A model generated the notes under the pieces. That model saw nothing but the letters and a program-made list of their open reading frames with translations. It ran no database searches and was not told where the DNA came from. This document shows, one piece after another, positions 45,263-53,913 of a stretch of DNA of 64,000 bases. The DNA lies in assembly GCF_000174015.1 (NCBI RefSeq), contig NZ_ACFE01000003.1, positions 182,148 to 246,147 on the forward strand, written 5' to 3'. A program made the translations under genes and the position numbers. Origin of the DNA: Lancefieldella rimae ATCC 49626. Its GTDB lineage: Bacteria; Actinomycetota; Coriobacteriia; Coriobacteriales; Atopobiaceae. Position 1 is the stretch's first letter. Each line of letters begins with the position of its first letter.

Positions 45263-46360
45263 TTACGTAAGCGGCCATAGGATTTCCACTGCTTCTGTTA
45301 CAAATGGCTGGGCGTTTGGCATACGCACGCCAGTTGGCCACTGCAATTTATTAGCATCAATTGCGATAACCACCCGCTGACCATCGTATGCCGAGTATTT
45401 CTCGGCCTCCTCCGTCAACATACCATTACCCGTCAGGCAGATCATGCTTGCTTCATGCGTGACGGGGTCGGGCAAACCTTCTTTATACAGGGAGAGTTCC
45501 AGTGGCTGATCGAGTTTCAGGACCGTATACGGACCATACTTGGCACCAGTTGAATCGTACGGCATCTTTACGCCCTGAAAATCGGCGACTTCCGTATCGG
45601 TTTTGAAGACGCGGAGGGTGCCGGTGAAGACCATCTTGCCCTCGTTCTTTGCTTTGGTGATGGCCTCATCGGTGGACATTCCGTCCGTTCCCGCACGCTT
45701 CTCCTCCAACCTCCGGCGCACCTGATCGAGCGCCCTCTGCCCAACCTCGCCCGACAAGGCCCCGCCGCCTTTCTCGACAACCTGCTCCCACCTACTGGCA
45801 AGCTTCTGAAGCTGTTCTTCGGTTACTTGATCGGCCGGAATTAGTTTGAGCTTAACCGTGATATCAACGGTACCGCCCGCCTTCGCATCTATGGACTGAA
45901 CTTCTGGCTCCTCATAGATGGAACCGTCGGCGTTGATGCAACCGATGAAATCTACCTGATACTCGTCAGCCTGGACCGAGATACCGCTCGCCCTGCCAAC
46001 AATCTGCCCATCAACAGACTGCGACAGGGTTAGTTCCTGATACTTCTCCACACCGATTATGCTGTTAGTACCATTGCCCAAGCCCTTAAGTCGGGCAACG
46101 AACGGTGTCGTAGGCCGCGGCATAACAACGATATTAGAGGAGACTTGGTCAGACTCTCCTTGTTGCTCCTGCGCTTCTTCCCCATTACCCTGATCCGACT
46201 CCTCTACGGCTGGACTCTGGCTCTCAGGAGATGGAGTTCCGAAGGCCGAAGAGATCAGGAAGAAGGAGCCAGTTGCAGAGCCGGCAAAGAGTACAAGCAC
46301 GATAAGGGCAGACAGTATCTTGTGGGTTCCAATCCATCCTGCTGTTAGCTTACTAGACAT
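45263..46360 (-). CDS. Hypothetical signal-anchored extracytoplasmic protein
   Basis: A 365-residue protein not recognised. It has one N-terminal membrane helix (KILSALIVLVLFAGSATGSFF), a Ser/Glu/Gln-rich linker (about 40-75), and an extracytoplasmic region with alternating beta-type segments (YQELTLSQSVDGQIVGRASG, DEYQVDFIGCINADGSIY) and a charged helical insert (about 200-240). GGGAGAAG precedes the ATG. Codon use is patchy: roughly 45600-45810 is distinctly GC-rich. A run of nine G lies 37 bp upstream of the start and could affect expression. Confidence 0.7.
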   Translation of the reverse strand: MSSKLTAGWIGTHKILSALIVLVLFAGSATGSFFLISSAFGTPSPESQSPAVEESDQGNGEEAQEQQGESDQVSSNIVVMPRPTTPFVARLKGLGNGTNSIIGVEKYQELTLSQSVDGQIVGRASGISVQADEYQVDFIGCINADGSIYEEPEVQSIDAKAGGTVDITVKLKLIPADQVTEEQLQKLASRWEQVVEKGGGALSGEVGQRALDQVRRRLEEKRAGTDGMSTDEAITKAKNEGKMVFTGTLRVFKTDTEVADFQGVKMPYDSTGAKYGPYTVLKLDQPLELSLYKEGLPDPVTHEASMICLTGNGMLTEEAEKYSAYDGQRVVIAIDANKLQWPTGVRMPNAQPFVTEAVEILWPLT

Positions 46361-46396
46361 GACTTCTCCCTTCGCCCCACATTGCTTGGACTATGA

Positions 46397-46405
46397 GGGG
46401 GGGGG
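46397..46405. repeat. Poly-G tract (9 G) in the promoter region
   Basis: Nine consecutive G on the plus strand, 37 bp upstream of ATG 46360 on the minus strand. Tracts of this length slip during replication and can vary expression. Confidence 0.6.
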
Positions 46406-46528
46406 TATCTTGGGTAATCGATTGAACTTATTTAATTTTAAGGGAAGCGTACGAAACCTCATGTGAACGTGCGAATCTTCTTGTCAGGGAGACAAAAAAA
46501 CACAATCCAACATTGCAAATCGAAACCT

Positions 46529-47119
46529 TTAGTATTTTTCCGACCTTTTTGTATTCTCGCGTCCATGGGCGCGTCCAGCGGAGAAGCCCTTGGCGTCCTT
46601 TGATCTACGGTGGTTCTTAGTCTCTTTGGGCTCACGGTTGTGAAGCAGCTGCCGTTCTCGGTCGATACACATTATGGCAATCACTGCGGTAAGAAATACC
46701 GGACTGATAAGAACCATGTACTGACCCCACACAGGAACAAGCTGGTTTCCGATAACAGCTCCTGCGACAAAACAGAGAATAGTTCCAAAATAGAGCAGTG
46801 AATTTTCAACGTGTTCTTTTTCATGCGTATGAAGATATGTTACTGCTTCCTGTGTGCCACTACGCAAGTTTCCAATGCACATGGTTGTGGCAAAGGCATG
46901 ACCATGCAGTTTTCTGAACGCCTGGACTTGAATACCACAAGCTAAAGATGTCAGGCTGTTCGCCAGAAGATTCATGTTGGTTGGTATAAATGCCACACAC
47001 ACCAAAAGAAGAATCTCAACAAAGACGGCCAGCTGCCGCCAGTGCAGATGACACTCACGAGCCACAATACGGATGACATACGCTGCTGCAATGCCTATGG
47101 TAAAGGCAAGCACAGGCAA
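46529..47119 (-). pseudogene. DUF1275 (YoaK-type) membrane protein, 5'-truncated copy
   Basis: The 196 codons correspond to residues from about 64 onward of the intact paralogue at 47493-48281 (PVLAFTIGIAAAYVIR against PVLAFAIGIAVAYVIR; LANSLTSLACGIQVQAFRKLHGHAFATTMCIGNLRSGTQE in both). The N-terminal helices and any start with a ribosome-binding site are missing, and similarity ends where the repeat array begins. It is probably a dead duplicate. Confidence 0.8.
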
Positions 47120-47140
47120 TCACAATTTCTGCTAGCAAAT

Positions 47141-47356
47141 TCACCACTAAACGAGAATTTATGGAATCTGCCGGAAATCGACTGTTTAGTGGTAGTTTTT
47201 CCCGTAAAAACGATGCTTAGTGGTGATTTTTCCGGGATTTAAGCGTTTAGTGGTGAATCAAATCACCACTAAAGAGCGCTTTTGATACGTTCTTTGAAAT
47301 CTGTGTGTTTAGTGGTGGTTTTAAGAGACAGACGGTCGTGAAAACCACCACTAAAC
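47141..47356. repeat. Array of seven TTTAGTGGTG-type repeats in both orientations
   Basis: Copies of GTTTAGTGGTGR or its complement lie at 47141-47152, 47184-47195, 47215-47226, 47245-47256, 47263-47273, 47307-47322 and 47341-47356. The last two form a perfect 16-bp inverted repeat GTTTAGTGGTGGTTTT. Related units recur at 63720-63810. The 47120-47492 gap holds no gene. Confidence 0.75.
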
Positions 47357-47492
47357 GATTGCTGAGGAGCATTTCGGACGAGTACTCCAAGCGGACACTC
47401 CAGACGGATACTCAAGCTGGTGTTCCGGGTAGACAGGCGAGCGGGCGGACCAACAAGAAGACGAGCAACAGCCGCACACGAAATAGCGACAA

Positions 47493-48281
47493 TTACACGT
47501 CCGCATGCTCCTGCAAGCTCGACGTATTCGCCTGCTCATACGCGCGTCCTGCCGCAAAGCCTTTGGCATACTCTGACCTGCGGCGATCCTTCGCCTCGCG
47601 AGCCTCCCTGTCGTGCAGTAGTTGTCGCTCCCGGTCGATAAACATGACCAAAATCACGGCGATAAGGAACACGGGGCTTATAAGAATCATGTAATGCCCC
47701 ATCGTGGGAATCAAATGGCTCCCGATAACGGCTCCCGCAATAAAGCAGAAAATCGTTCCAAAATAGAGCAGAGAGGATTCCACGTGCTCTCTATTATGCG
47801 TATGGATATATGCGGCAACTTCTTGCGTACCACTTCTGAGATTTCCGATACACATGGTTGTGGCAAAGGCATGCCCATGCAATTTCCTGAACGCCTGCAC
47901 CTGAATGCCACACGCCAACGACGTAAGGCTATTTGCCACCAGGTTCATATCCTGCGGCATAAACGCCACGCAGGTCAGAAGGCAGATTTCAACAAAAACA
48001 GCAAGTTGGCGCCAGTGCAAGTGTCGTTCGCGAGCAACCATACGAATGACATACGCCACCGCAATACCTATGGCAAACGCCAAAACCGGCATTCCGTATT
48101 TGGCGCATTTTTCAAATGAACCGCTGGTTACATGAATACCCAACAGCAACAGATTGCCTGTCTGCGCATTAGCAAAGACGTGATCGCGTACAAGATAGGA
48201 GTAAGCGTCCATCACACCACCCGACAGTGCTAAAAGCGCTGCTACCTCAACGGAATCCGACATCTGCAGTGCGTGTTTCAA
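47493..48281 (-). CDS. DUF1275 (YoaK-type) membrane protein
   Basis: A 262-residue integral membrane protein with about six helices, ending in a charged Arg/Glu-rich cytoplasmic tail. DUF1275 features: ALSGGVMDAYSYLVRDHVFANAQTGNLLLLG near the N-terminus and SLACGIQVQAFRKLHGHAFATTMCIGNLRSGTQE in the middle. Function of the family is unknown. TTG 48281 is preferred (GAGGAG five bases upstream); ATG 48263 and an upstream in-frame start at 48317 are alternatives. The truncated copy lies downstream across the repeat array. Confidence 0.85.
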   Translation of the reverse strand: MKHALQMSDSVEVAALLALSGGVMDAYSYLVRDHVFANAQTGNLLLLGIHVTSGSFEKCAKYGMPVLAFAIGIAVAYVIRMVARERHLHWRQLAVFVEICLLTCVAFMPQDMNLVANSLTSLACGIQVQAFRKLHGHAFATTMCIGNLRSGTQEVAAYIHTHNREHVESSLLYFGTIFCFIAGAVIGSHLIPTMGHYMILISPVFLIAVILVMFIDRERQLLHDREAREAKDRRRSEYAKGFAAGRAYEQANTSSLQEHADV

Positions 48282-48366
48282 AGTAATCTCCTCACAGATT
48301 AACCGAACGATTGGCAAGAAGTGCCTGCTCTCAAAACGCTATGAACCGCAGCTCTTCTCGCGAAAA

Positions 48367-48393
48367 AGCGGTGCAGGAAAAACCCACACCGCT
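48367..48393 (-). terminator. Intrinsic terminator of the rubredoxin gene
   Basis: Stem AGCGGTG / CACCGCT with inner pairing across GTTTTT; the minus strand continues CTTTTTCG. Lies about 70 bp past the rubredoxin stop. Confidence 0.65.
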
Positions 48394-48459
48394 AACTTAG
48401 CACTACTCTGTGAAAATGCCATAGCTCAGTTGCCCAAGCTTTATGCTCATCAGTCGGAG

Positions 48460-48597
48460 TTAGTCCTCAACGAGCTCAAACTGATCGGGACCAACGCCAC
48501 ATACGGGGCAGGTGTAGTCCTCAGGAAGCTCGGGAGTATCCACCTCAACCTCATAGCCACAAACGGTGCATACGAACTTGTATGTCTTTTCTGCCAT
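48460..48597 (-). CDS. Rubredoxin
   Basis: A 45-residue electron carrier with one iron bound by four cysteines: [20 protein letters not shown], then [18 protein letters not shown]. The CxxC...CPxCG spacing is exact for rubredoxins. AGAGAGGAAA precedes ATG 48597. In anaerobes and microaerophiles such proteins donate electrons to rubrerythrin or superoxide reductase; no partner gene is adjacent. Confidence 0.95.
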   Translation of the reverse strand: MAEKTYKFVCTVCGYEVEVDTPELPEDYTCPVCGVGPDQFELVED

Positions 48598-48778
48598 GTT
48601 ATTTCCTCTCTCCATGACCAGCTTTGTACTGGCCGCTTACGTACCTCTAATTTTACAGACACGCAATCGCGCTGGGTGAATTACGACTGCATTTGAAGCA
48701 TTTTACCAAGACCGAGCTTTTTTACAAGCCCACAAAATCCCGTGCAAACATTAAGCACAACATCTTGAGCCGCAACAT

Positions 48779-49249
48779 CTAGAAACGACTCCGCTCCTTA
48801 AGAGCTCGTTGAATCTCTCTGTCGGAATCGCGACGGGCAGCATCGGCACGCTTGTCGTATAGTTTCTTGCCGCGCGCAAGCCCAATGACCAGCTTGACGC
48901 GATTATGTGTATCAAACAGCAGATCAAGCGGGATAAGTGCAAGTCCCTTTTGGCGCAACTTAGAGTCAAGATAGGTAATCTGACTTCTGTGCAGCAGAAG
49001 TTTGCGCTTACGGTCCGGATCCACGTTCCACACGCCGCCATTTGAGTACGGATGGATATGCACTCCGTGAAGCCATACCTCGCGACCACGGACCAAACAA
49101 AACGCGTCCGTAATCTGTGTTCCACGGTCGCGAAGGCTTTTGACCTCCGTACCCGTCAGCACTACGCCGCATTCAAACGTCTCTAGTATTTCATATTCGT
49201 GACGAGCAGAACGATTGCGCGCAATGCTCTTGCGCTCACGCTTGTCCAT
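48779..49249 (-). CDS. smpB: SsrA-binding protein SmpB
   Basis: A 156-residue tmRNA-binding protein required for trans-translation. Typical sequence: ARHEYEILETFECGVVLTGTEVKSLR, FCLVRGREVWLHGVHI, HRSQITYL, GLALIPLDLLFDTHNRVKLVIGLARGKKLYDKR, and the basic C-terminal tail that mimics mRNA in the decoding centre. AAAGGAG precedes the ATG, which overlaps the upstream TPR gene by 14 bases. ssrA itself lies about 3.7 kb downstream on the same strand, and rnr is upstream, so the rescue machinery is clustered. Confidence 0.97.
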   Translation of the reverse strand: MDKRERKSIARNRSARHEYEILETFECGVVLTGTEVKSLRDRGTQITDAFCLVRGREVWLHGVHIHPYSNGGVWNVDPDRKRKLLLHRSQITYLDSKLRQKGLALIPLDLLFDTHNRVKLVIGLARGKKLYDKRADAARRDSDREIQRALKERSRF

Positions 49250-50180
49250 CGCCTGGCTCCTTTCGCAACTCTAGCCCAGACGTTTCCTCTTGGCCAGGAG
49301 TTAGCTCTGAACCAGACGTTCCGGCACCCGACGCACCCGACGTCTCAGGGTTTAGCGCCGCATCGCGCACAAGCTCCAAAAGAACCAAAGCAGCCGGCTC
49401 CCCCACAAGATCGCGAGCACGAATGGTCAACTGAGTGGCTTCATTGCGATTGCCCATTGCCGCCTCATCTTGAGCGCACATCAAAAGGCAGACCGCAATC
49501 TCCGCATTGGCTCCACCGGGCAAGCCTTCCACCGCGAGAAGATCGTCTGCTTCAGAATCCGACAGCGTATCCGGATCGGTCTCAGTACCCGTAGCTCGAC
49601 TCAAAGCAGCATTAAGGGCTCCGTCATGTGCGTCAAGCCTCCGAGCCGCACGCAAGGCTGCCGCCGCTTGTTGCGCACGTCCCGTCTGCTCAAACCATGA
49701 GGCAAAATTCAAAAACGCGCGGGCAAGATGCTTGACCTCGCTTGCGCGCTCAAAAACGCTGAACGTAAGCGCAAGATATTGCTGAACATCGCCGGCAACC
49801 TTATACAAGTCCGCCAAGTCAAGACGGGCTGCGCAATTCATGGGATTCCAGCGGATGGTCTGCTTGAGAGCATCTGCCGCTTCCTCATATCTGCCTGTCC
49901 GTACGCAAGAAAGCGCAAAGTCGGCATACAGGCGCTCGAATGGCTCTCCAACATCGCGCAGCTCTCGGGGGTCCTTCTCCACCCGCCTATAGGCAAGACG
50001 GTCAAAGAGCGTGGGAAACGAAAACCATTGAACCTCATCGGTTGTTTGGTAATTGCGGTCCACATACTCTTCCGCATCTTCCGCAAGACGAGCCAACAGG
50101 TCGTATGCCTGCTCGTCTTCATTTTGCAACAACAAGCCCTCGGCGTCGATAAGCTCATCGGAAAGTTCTGTCTGTGCCAT
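49236..50180 (-). CDS. TPR-like protein between rnr and smpB
   Basis: A 314-residue cytoplasmic protein. The central part shows TPR-like helical pairs (FALSCVRTGRYEEAADALKQTIRWNP, CAARLDLADLYKVAGDVQQYL, AALRAARRLDAHDGALNAAL). The C-terminal 35 residues are Gly/Ser/Thr/Glu-rich and probably disordered. AAAAGGAG precedes ATG 50180. Stop and start are tightly linked to smpB and rnr, so it is in that operon and may help recruit partners in RNA or ribosome quality control; that role is a guess from position. Uses a TGA stop. Confidence 0.75.
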   Translation of the reverse strand: MAQTELSDELIDAEGLLLQNEDEQAYDLLARLAEDAEEYVDRNYQTTDEVQWFSFPTLFDRLAYRRVEKDPRELRDVGEPFERLYADFALSCVRTGRYEEAADALKQTIRWNPMNCAARLDLADLYKVAGDVQQYLALTFSVFERASEVKHLARAFLNFASWFEQTGRAQQAAAALRAARRLDAHDGALNAALSRATGTETDPDTLSDSEADDLLAVEGLPGGANAEIAVCLLMCAQDEAAMGNRNEATQLTIRARDLVGEPAALVLLELVRDAALNPETSGASGAGTSGSELTPGQEETSGLELRKEPGDGQA

Positions 50181-50242
50181 TATTCTCCTTTTGAGACAAT
50201 CCTTCGTCCCTTTTCTATCAGCTACTCTATACCCACCCCGGC

Positions 50243-52339
50243 TCACCGCTTAACAGGCAATCCCTTACCGGGTGACACATCCACCGGTAAAAAATCAATC
50301 TGCCCACGCTCTATGATAACCGCAGAAACCCTGACTTTGATACGGTCTCCCATGCGCCATCGCTTACCCGTGGCTTCTCCGATAAACATGAGCTGCTCCT
50401 CATCGTAGCGAATCCACTCCTGTCCAAGGTCCTTCACATGCAGCAATCCTTCAGCATACGTCGCATCCAGTGTAACAAAGAGGCCAAAGCGCTCCACGCC
50501 ATCAATCGTTCCCCATGCCTCTTCGCCAATCCGGCTCTGATAAAACTCAGCCATTTTTATCTTCTGAGAAGTGCGAGCGGCAGCATCGGCCACGCGTTCG
50601 CGCTCGGAGCACGTCGCGCACAGTTGTGGAAGCGCTCTTTCCTGCTCAAGCTGCGCCTTTTCGTCGCTTTTTGTCTGGCCAACACGCGTGCCTTTTACAA
50701 CGGGCTTCTCGTCGGCAAGAAGAGATTTGAGTGCACGATGCACCAATATGTCCGAATACCGTCGGATGGGCGAAGTGAAATGACAGTAAGCAGAGGCACC
50801 AAGCGCATAATGGCCCTGATTGACCGGCAGATAGATTGCACGCTTTTGGGCTCTGAGCAGCACGGCATTGACCACACGGGTATAACCGGTACCGCGAGAT
50901 TTCTCAAGCGCTCCGCAAATGGCGCAAGAATCTCCCGTTGTTATACGCGCGGCTTCTCCCGTCTCCAAAGCTCCGATGGCGACAAGCACCGACAAACCGG
51001 CATGCAACGCCTCGGGAGAAGGCGACTCATGCACACGATAGGCCGTCTTGATGTCCTTGTCGGCAAGCATTTTGGCCACCGACTCATTTGCCAGAAGCAT
51101 CGCTTCTTCTATCAGATTGGTCGCACGGGTTCTCCGGCGCACGGAAACGCCGGTTGGACGCCCTTCCACATCCAGGAGCATACGTGTTTCAACGGTTTCA
51201 AAGTCAATGGCCCCACGCTTGTAGCGAATCTTCTGGCGCTTTGCCCTGATCTCATCAAGAGTCTCAAGCATACGGACAAGAGCAGATTGTTGGGTTGTAT
51301 CTCCCATTACAGGAGAGTCCTGCGACATTTTTCCTTCAAGCAAAGCATCCACCTGCTCATACGACAAACGAGCCGCAGAACGAATCACGGCATTCATTGC
51401 TTGAACGGAACAAATGACACCTTCCGCATTAAGTCTCATACGAACACTTACGGTCAACCGATCTTCATGAGGGCGCAGCGAACACAGATCATTGCAAAGC
51501 CACTCAGGCAACATAGGCAAGACGCGATCCACAAGATACACCGAGCAAGTTCGCGCTCGTGCTTCAAGATCGATTGACGAACCCCAAGAAACATAGCGAG
51601 AAACGTCCGCAATATGGACGTCGAGCTCGTATCCGCCATCAGAGAGCCGACGAGCGCCTACGGCATCATCAAAGTCTTTTGCATCCGACGGATCTATGGT
51701 GACGCAGAATTCTCCTCGCAAATCTACACGACTTGCATCATCTGCCAGCTCTTTATTGACATCAAGCAACAAGAACGAGGCTTCCGTTAAGGACCTTTGG
51801 GAGAACTCCGTAGCAAGTCCGAATGAAGCAATCACGGACTCAATATTCATATCAAGCTCATTGGACGAGCCAACGCGACGCTCAAGGGTAACAACTGCAG
51901 CGCTTGTGCGCGTGGGGTACTCCACGATGCGAGCAACTACAATGTCGCCGTGAGAAACATCGCAGCGCGCCGGTGAAGAATCTTCTGGCAGCACGAAGAA
52001 ATCCCGCTGGATACGAGCGTTCAGCGGCACAACCACCCCAAGAGGATCGGCGACTTCATATCGTCCCAAAAAAGTCGAAGTCGCACGCGTAAGTACGGAG
52101 CAGACGGTTGCGCGCGGTTCTCTGCCTTTTGCCGTTGTCAGCGAGACTTGAACTTCATCACCATCCATACCTTCACGTATACCATGGCGCGCAAGCGTAA
52201 ACGTACCTTCAGGAGTGATAACACTTCCTACTTGTGGACGTATTATATGCAGAATTCCTGTTAAAAACCTAGCTGATCTTCTCGCCCGTTTTACTTTGTC
52301 TTGTCTTCGATTGCTCTTATGTATCTTTTTGCGCAACAA
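50243..52339 (-). CDS. rnr: Ribonuclease R / VacB-family 3'-5' exoribonuclease
   Basis: A 698-residue RNB-family exonuclease. Order: basic N-terminus, cold-shock-type domains, RNB catalytic domain with the magnesium-binding TIDPSDAKDFDDAV, then HYALGASAYCHFTSPIRRYSDILVHR, and a C-terminal S1 domain (EEAWGTIDGVERFGLFVTL). TTG 52339 with AGGGGGA upstream is the likely start. RNase R degrades structured RNA and the mRNA released by trans-translation, which fits the operon with smpB. Confidence 0.95.
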   Translation of the reverse strand: MLRKKIHKSNRRQDKVKRARRSARFLTGILHIIRPQVGSVITPEGTFTLARHGIREGMDGDEVQVSLTTAKGREPRATVCSVLTRATSTFLGRYEVADPLGVVVPLNARIQRDFFVLPEDSSPARCDVSHGDIVVARIVEYPTRTSAAVVTLERRVGSSNELDMNIESVIASFGLATEFSQRSLTEASFLLLDVNKELADDASRVDLRGEFCVTIDPSDAKDFDDAVGARRLSDGGYELDVHIADVSRYVSWGSSIDLEARARTCSVYLVDRVLPMLPEWLCNDLCSLRPHEDRLTVSVRMRLNAEGVICSVQAMNAVIRSAARLSYEQVDALLEGKMSQDSPVMGDTTQQSALVRMLETLDEIRAKRQKIRYKRGAIDFETVETRMLLDVEGRPTGVSVRRRTRATNLIEEAMLLANESVAKMLADKDIKTAYRVHESPSPEALHAGLSVLVAIGALETGEAARITTGDSCAICGALEKSRGTGYTRVVNAVLLRAQKRAIYLPVNQGHYALGASAYCHFTSPIRRYSDILVHRALKSLLADEKPVVKGTRVGQTKSDEKAQLEQERALPQLCATCSERERVADAAARTSQKIKMAEFYQSRIGEEAWGTIDGVERFGLFVTLDATYAEGLLHVKDLGQEWIRYDEEQLMFIGEATGKRWRMGDRIKVRVSAVIIERGQIDFLPVDVSPGKGLPVKR

Positions 52340-52416
52340 TATTCCCCCTGCACCCTTTTCGCAGCTTCCTGCATCCGCTCTTTTATTCAGTCCGGCTAAA
52401 CACTACGATACACAAA

Positions 52417-52442
52417 AGAGGCCGTCTGCATGAACGGCCTCT
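52417..52442. terminator. Intrinsic terminator
   Basis: Perfect 9-bp stem AGAGGCCGT / ACGGCCTCT around an 8-base loop; the minus strand continues TTTTGTG. It ends the amidohydrolase remnant's transcript and shields rnr. Confidence 0.75.
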
Positions 52443-52485
52443 CTTCTTTGGTTGACTAAAAGTACTGCGTCCGTTCGGTACTGGC

Positions 52486-52889
52486 CTAAACCTCACAGTG
52501 CTCCCCTGATAACGATATCGCCTTTTTCATGATGACTTCCATGTTGTCCGGCGTCAAATCATAGATGTTGGAGGCAACATCGCCCTTAACCACAAGAAGA
52601 TCAGCAAGCTTGCCCTTTTCAAGTGAGCCAAACTCATCCTCGTGGTGAACCATCTTTGCACCGTTAAGGGTGCCGGCTTTAATGGTATCAAGAATGGAGA
52701 TGCCCGCCTTGTCTACAGTCATACATCTCATCTATAGTGACGTAGCCGTATGGGGTTACAAAGCTGAAGGAATCAGAGCCAATGGTCAGGGTAACGCCAC
52801 GCTCATACGCACGACGAAGATTGGCATAGGTGCGCTCCAAGCCCTTCTCGATAACACTGTCACCGGGGAATTTATCGAGCTCAACAGGC
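52486..52889 (-). pseudogene. Amidohydrolase remnant (C-terminal part, frameshifted)
   Basis: The upstream portion reads ..EKGLERTYANLRRAYERGVTLTIGSDSFSFVTPYGY, the last metal-site region (GSD) of an imidazolonepropionase-like amidohydrolase, then shifts frame near 52715 and continues as DKAGISILDTIKAGTLNGAKMV, FGSLEKGKLADLLVVKGD, the classic amidohydrolase C-terminus. The first roughly 300 residues are absent. Non-functional remnant. Confidence 0.8.
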
Positions 52890-52906
52890 TAAAGCCTTGA
52901 ACATAA

Positions 52907-52938
52907 AAATGGCGAGAAGACTGATCTTCTCGCCATTT
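52907..52938 (-). terminator. Intrinsic terminator of ftsEX built from paired CGAGAAG words
   Basis: Perfect 14-bp stem AAATGGCGAGAAGA / TCTTCTCGCCATTT with a four-base loop; the minus strand runs into TTTTTATG. It lies 40 bp after the ftsX stop. Confidence 0.9.
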
Positions 52939-52977
52939 CCTTTCCGCAATGATATGCCTTGCGGGCTATGTCAAAGC

Positions 52978-53913
52978 TTATACCTTTAAGTAGCGACCCA
53001 TGGCAATAGCCGAGCCAAAGAGACCTAGCAGAAGGCCAAGCAACAAAAGCAAGCCGCTTGTTCCCCACACCACATACGTTGGGATAACAAATGTCAAGAA
53101 CGACATGCTTTCGGTTAAGCGGGGAAGCACAAAATGCATACCAATGACAAGGGTTGCCACCGCAAGAACCGCACCTATCAAAGCTTCAAGCGCGCCCTCC
53201 ATCAAGAACGGCCCGCGAATGAAACCATTGGAAGCACCCACAAGACGCATAATGGCAATCTCGCGACGACGTGCGTTGATGGCAAGACGAATGGTGTTGT
53301 TGATAAAGACAAAGGCCACAAAGACGAGAAGTGCAACAAGAACGATTGCGCCTATGCGGATGTAGGAAGTTACGCTAAAAAGACGCTCAACCGTCTCGCG
53401 ACCGTATTGGACATCGCTGGAAGGATTGTCCTTATTATCTGCAATGGCCTTAAAATCATTGGAAGCAGCAATTTTTTGAGCGGTTTCTTCAACCTGCTTT
53501 GGATCCTTCATCTTAATAACAAGCGAGGCAGGAATAGGATTTTGCCCGTCAAGCGCAGCTACTGCATCAGCAGCATTACGGTTTGACATGGTTGTCTTGT
53601 ATTCCTTGAGGGCCTCTTCTTTGCTCTTATACGTAACGGATTCAACGTTGTCCCAGCCCTGCACCTGCTTGGTAAAGGAATCAACGGCTGTTTGATCTGC
53701 GTTGTCAGACAAAAACGCCTGAATGGTTACGCGATTCTCCACATTACCAACCATATTCTCAATCAGCGCGGAAGCTAAAACGAATAAGCCGATAATGAAG
53801 AGCGACAGGAATATGGTAACAACGGCACCAAAGGCAGTTGACCAATTTCTCCTGAAGTGATGACCTGCCTCACGCAGGGAATAGCCAAAATTAGAGAGCA
53901 CCATAATAGCCAT
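52978..53913 (-). CDS. ftsX: Cell division ABC transporter permease FtsX
   Basis: A 311-residue membrane protein with four helices: one near the N-terminus, a large extracytoplasmic loop (residues about 55-190) that in other species activates peptidoglycan hydrolases, then three helices. Family features are NWSTAFGAVVTIFLSLFIIGLF, IQAFLSDNADQ and RREIAIMRLVGASNGFIRGPF. ATG 53913 is preferred, with AGGAGAAGG upstream; ATG 53904 is an alternative. It overlaps the ftsE 3' end by 23 bases. Confidence 0.93.
   Translation of the reverse strand: MAIMVLSNFGYSLREAGHHFRRNWSTAFGAVVTIFLSLFIIGLFVLASALIENMVGNVENRVTIQAFLSDNADQTAVDSFTKQVQGWDNVESVTYKSKEEALKEYKTTMSNRNAADAVAALDGQNPIPASLVIKMKDPKQVEETAQKIAASNDFKAIADNKDNPSSDVQYGRETVERLFSVTSYIRIGAIVLVALLVFVAFVFINNTIRLAINARRREIAIMRLVGASNGFIRGPFLMEGALEALIGAVLAVATLVIGMHFVLPRLTESMSFLTFVIPTYVVWGTSGLLLLLGLLLGLFGSAIAMGRYLKV

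Noticed and set aside
47141..47356. Considered as a CRISPR array
   Set aside because: Units are about 10-16 bp, in mixed orientation and with irregular spacing, and no cas genes are present.
50438..51577. Plus-strand frame of 379 codons opposite rnr
   Set aside because: Antisense to a clear RNase R gene, with improbable composition and no start signal.
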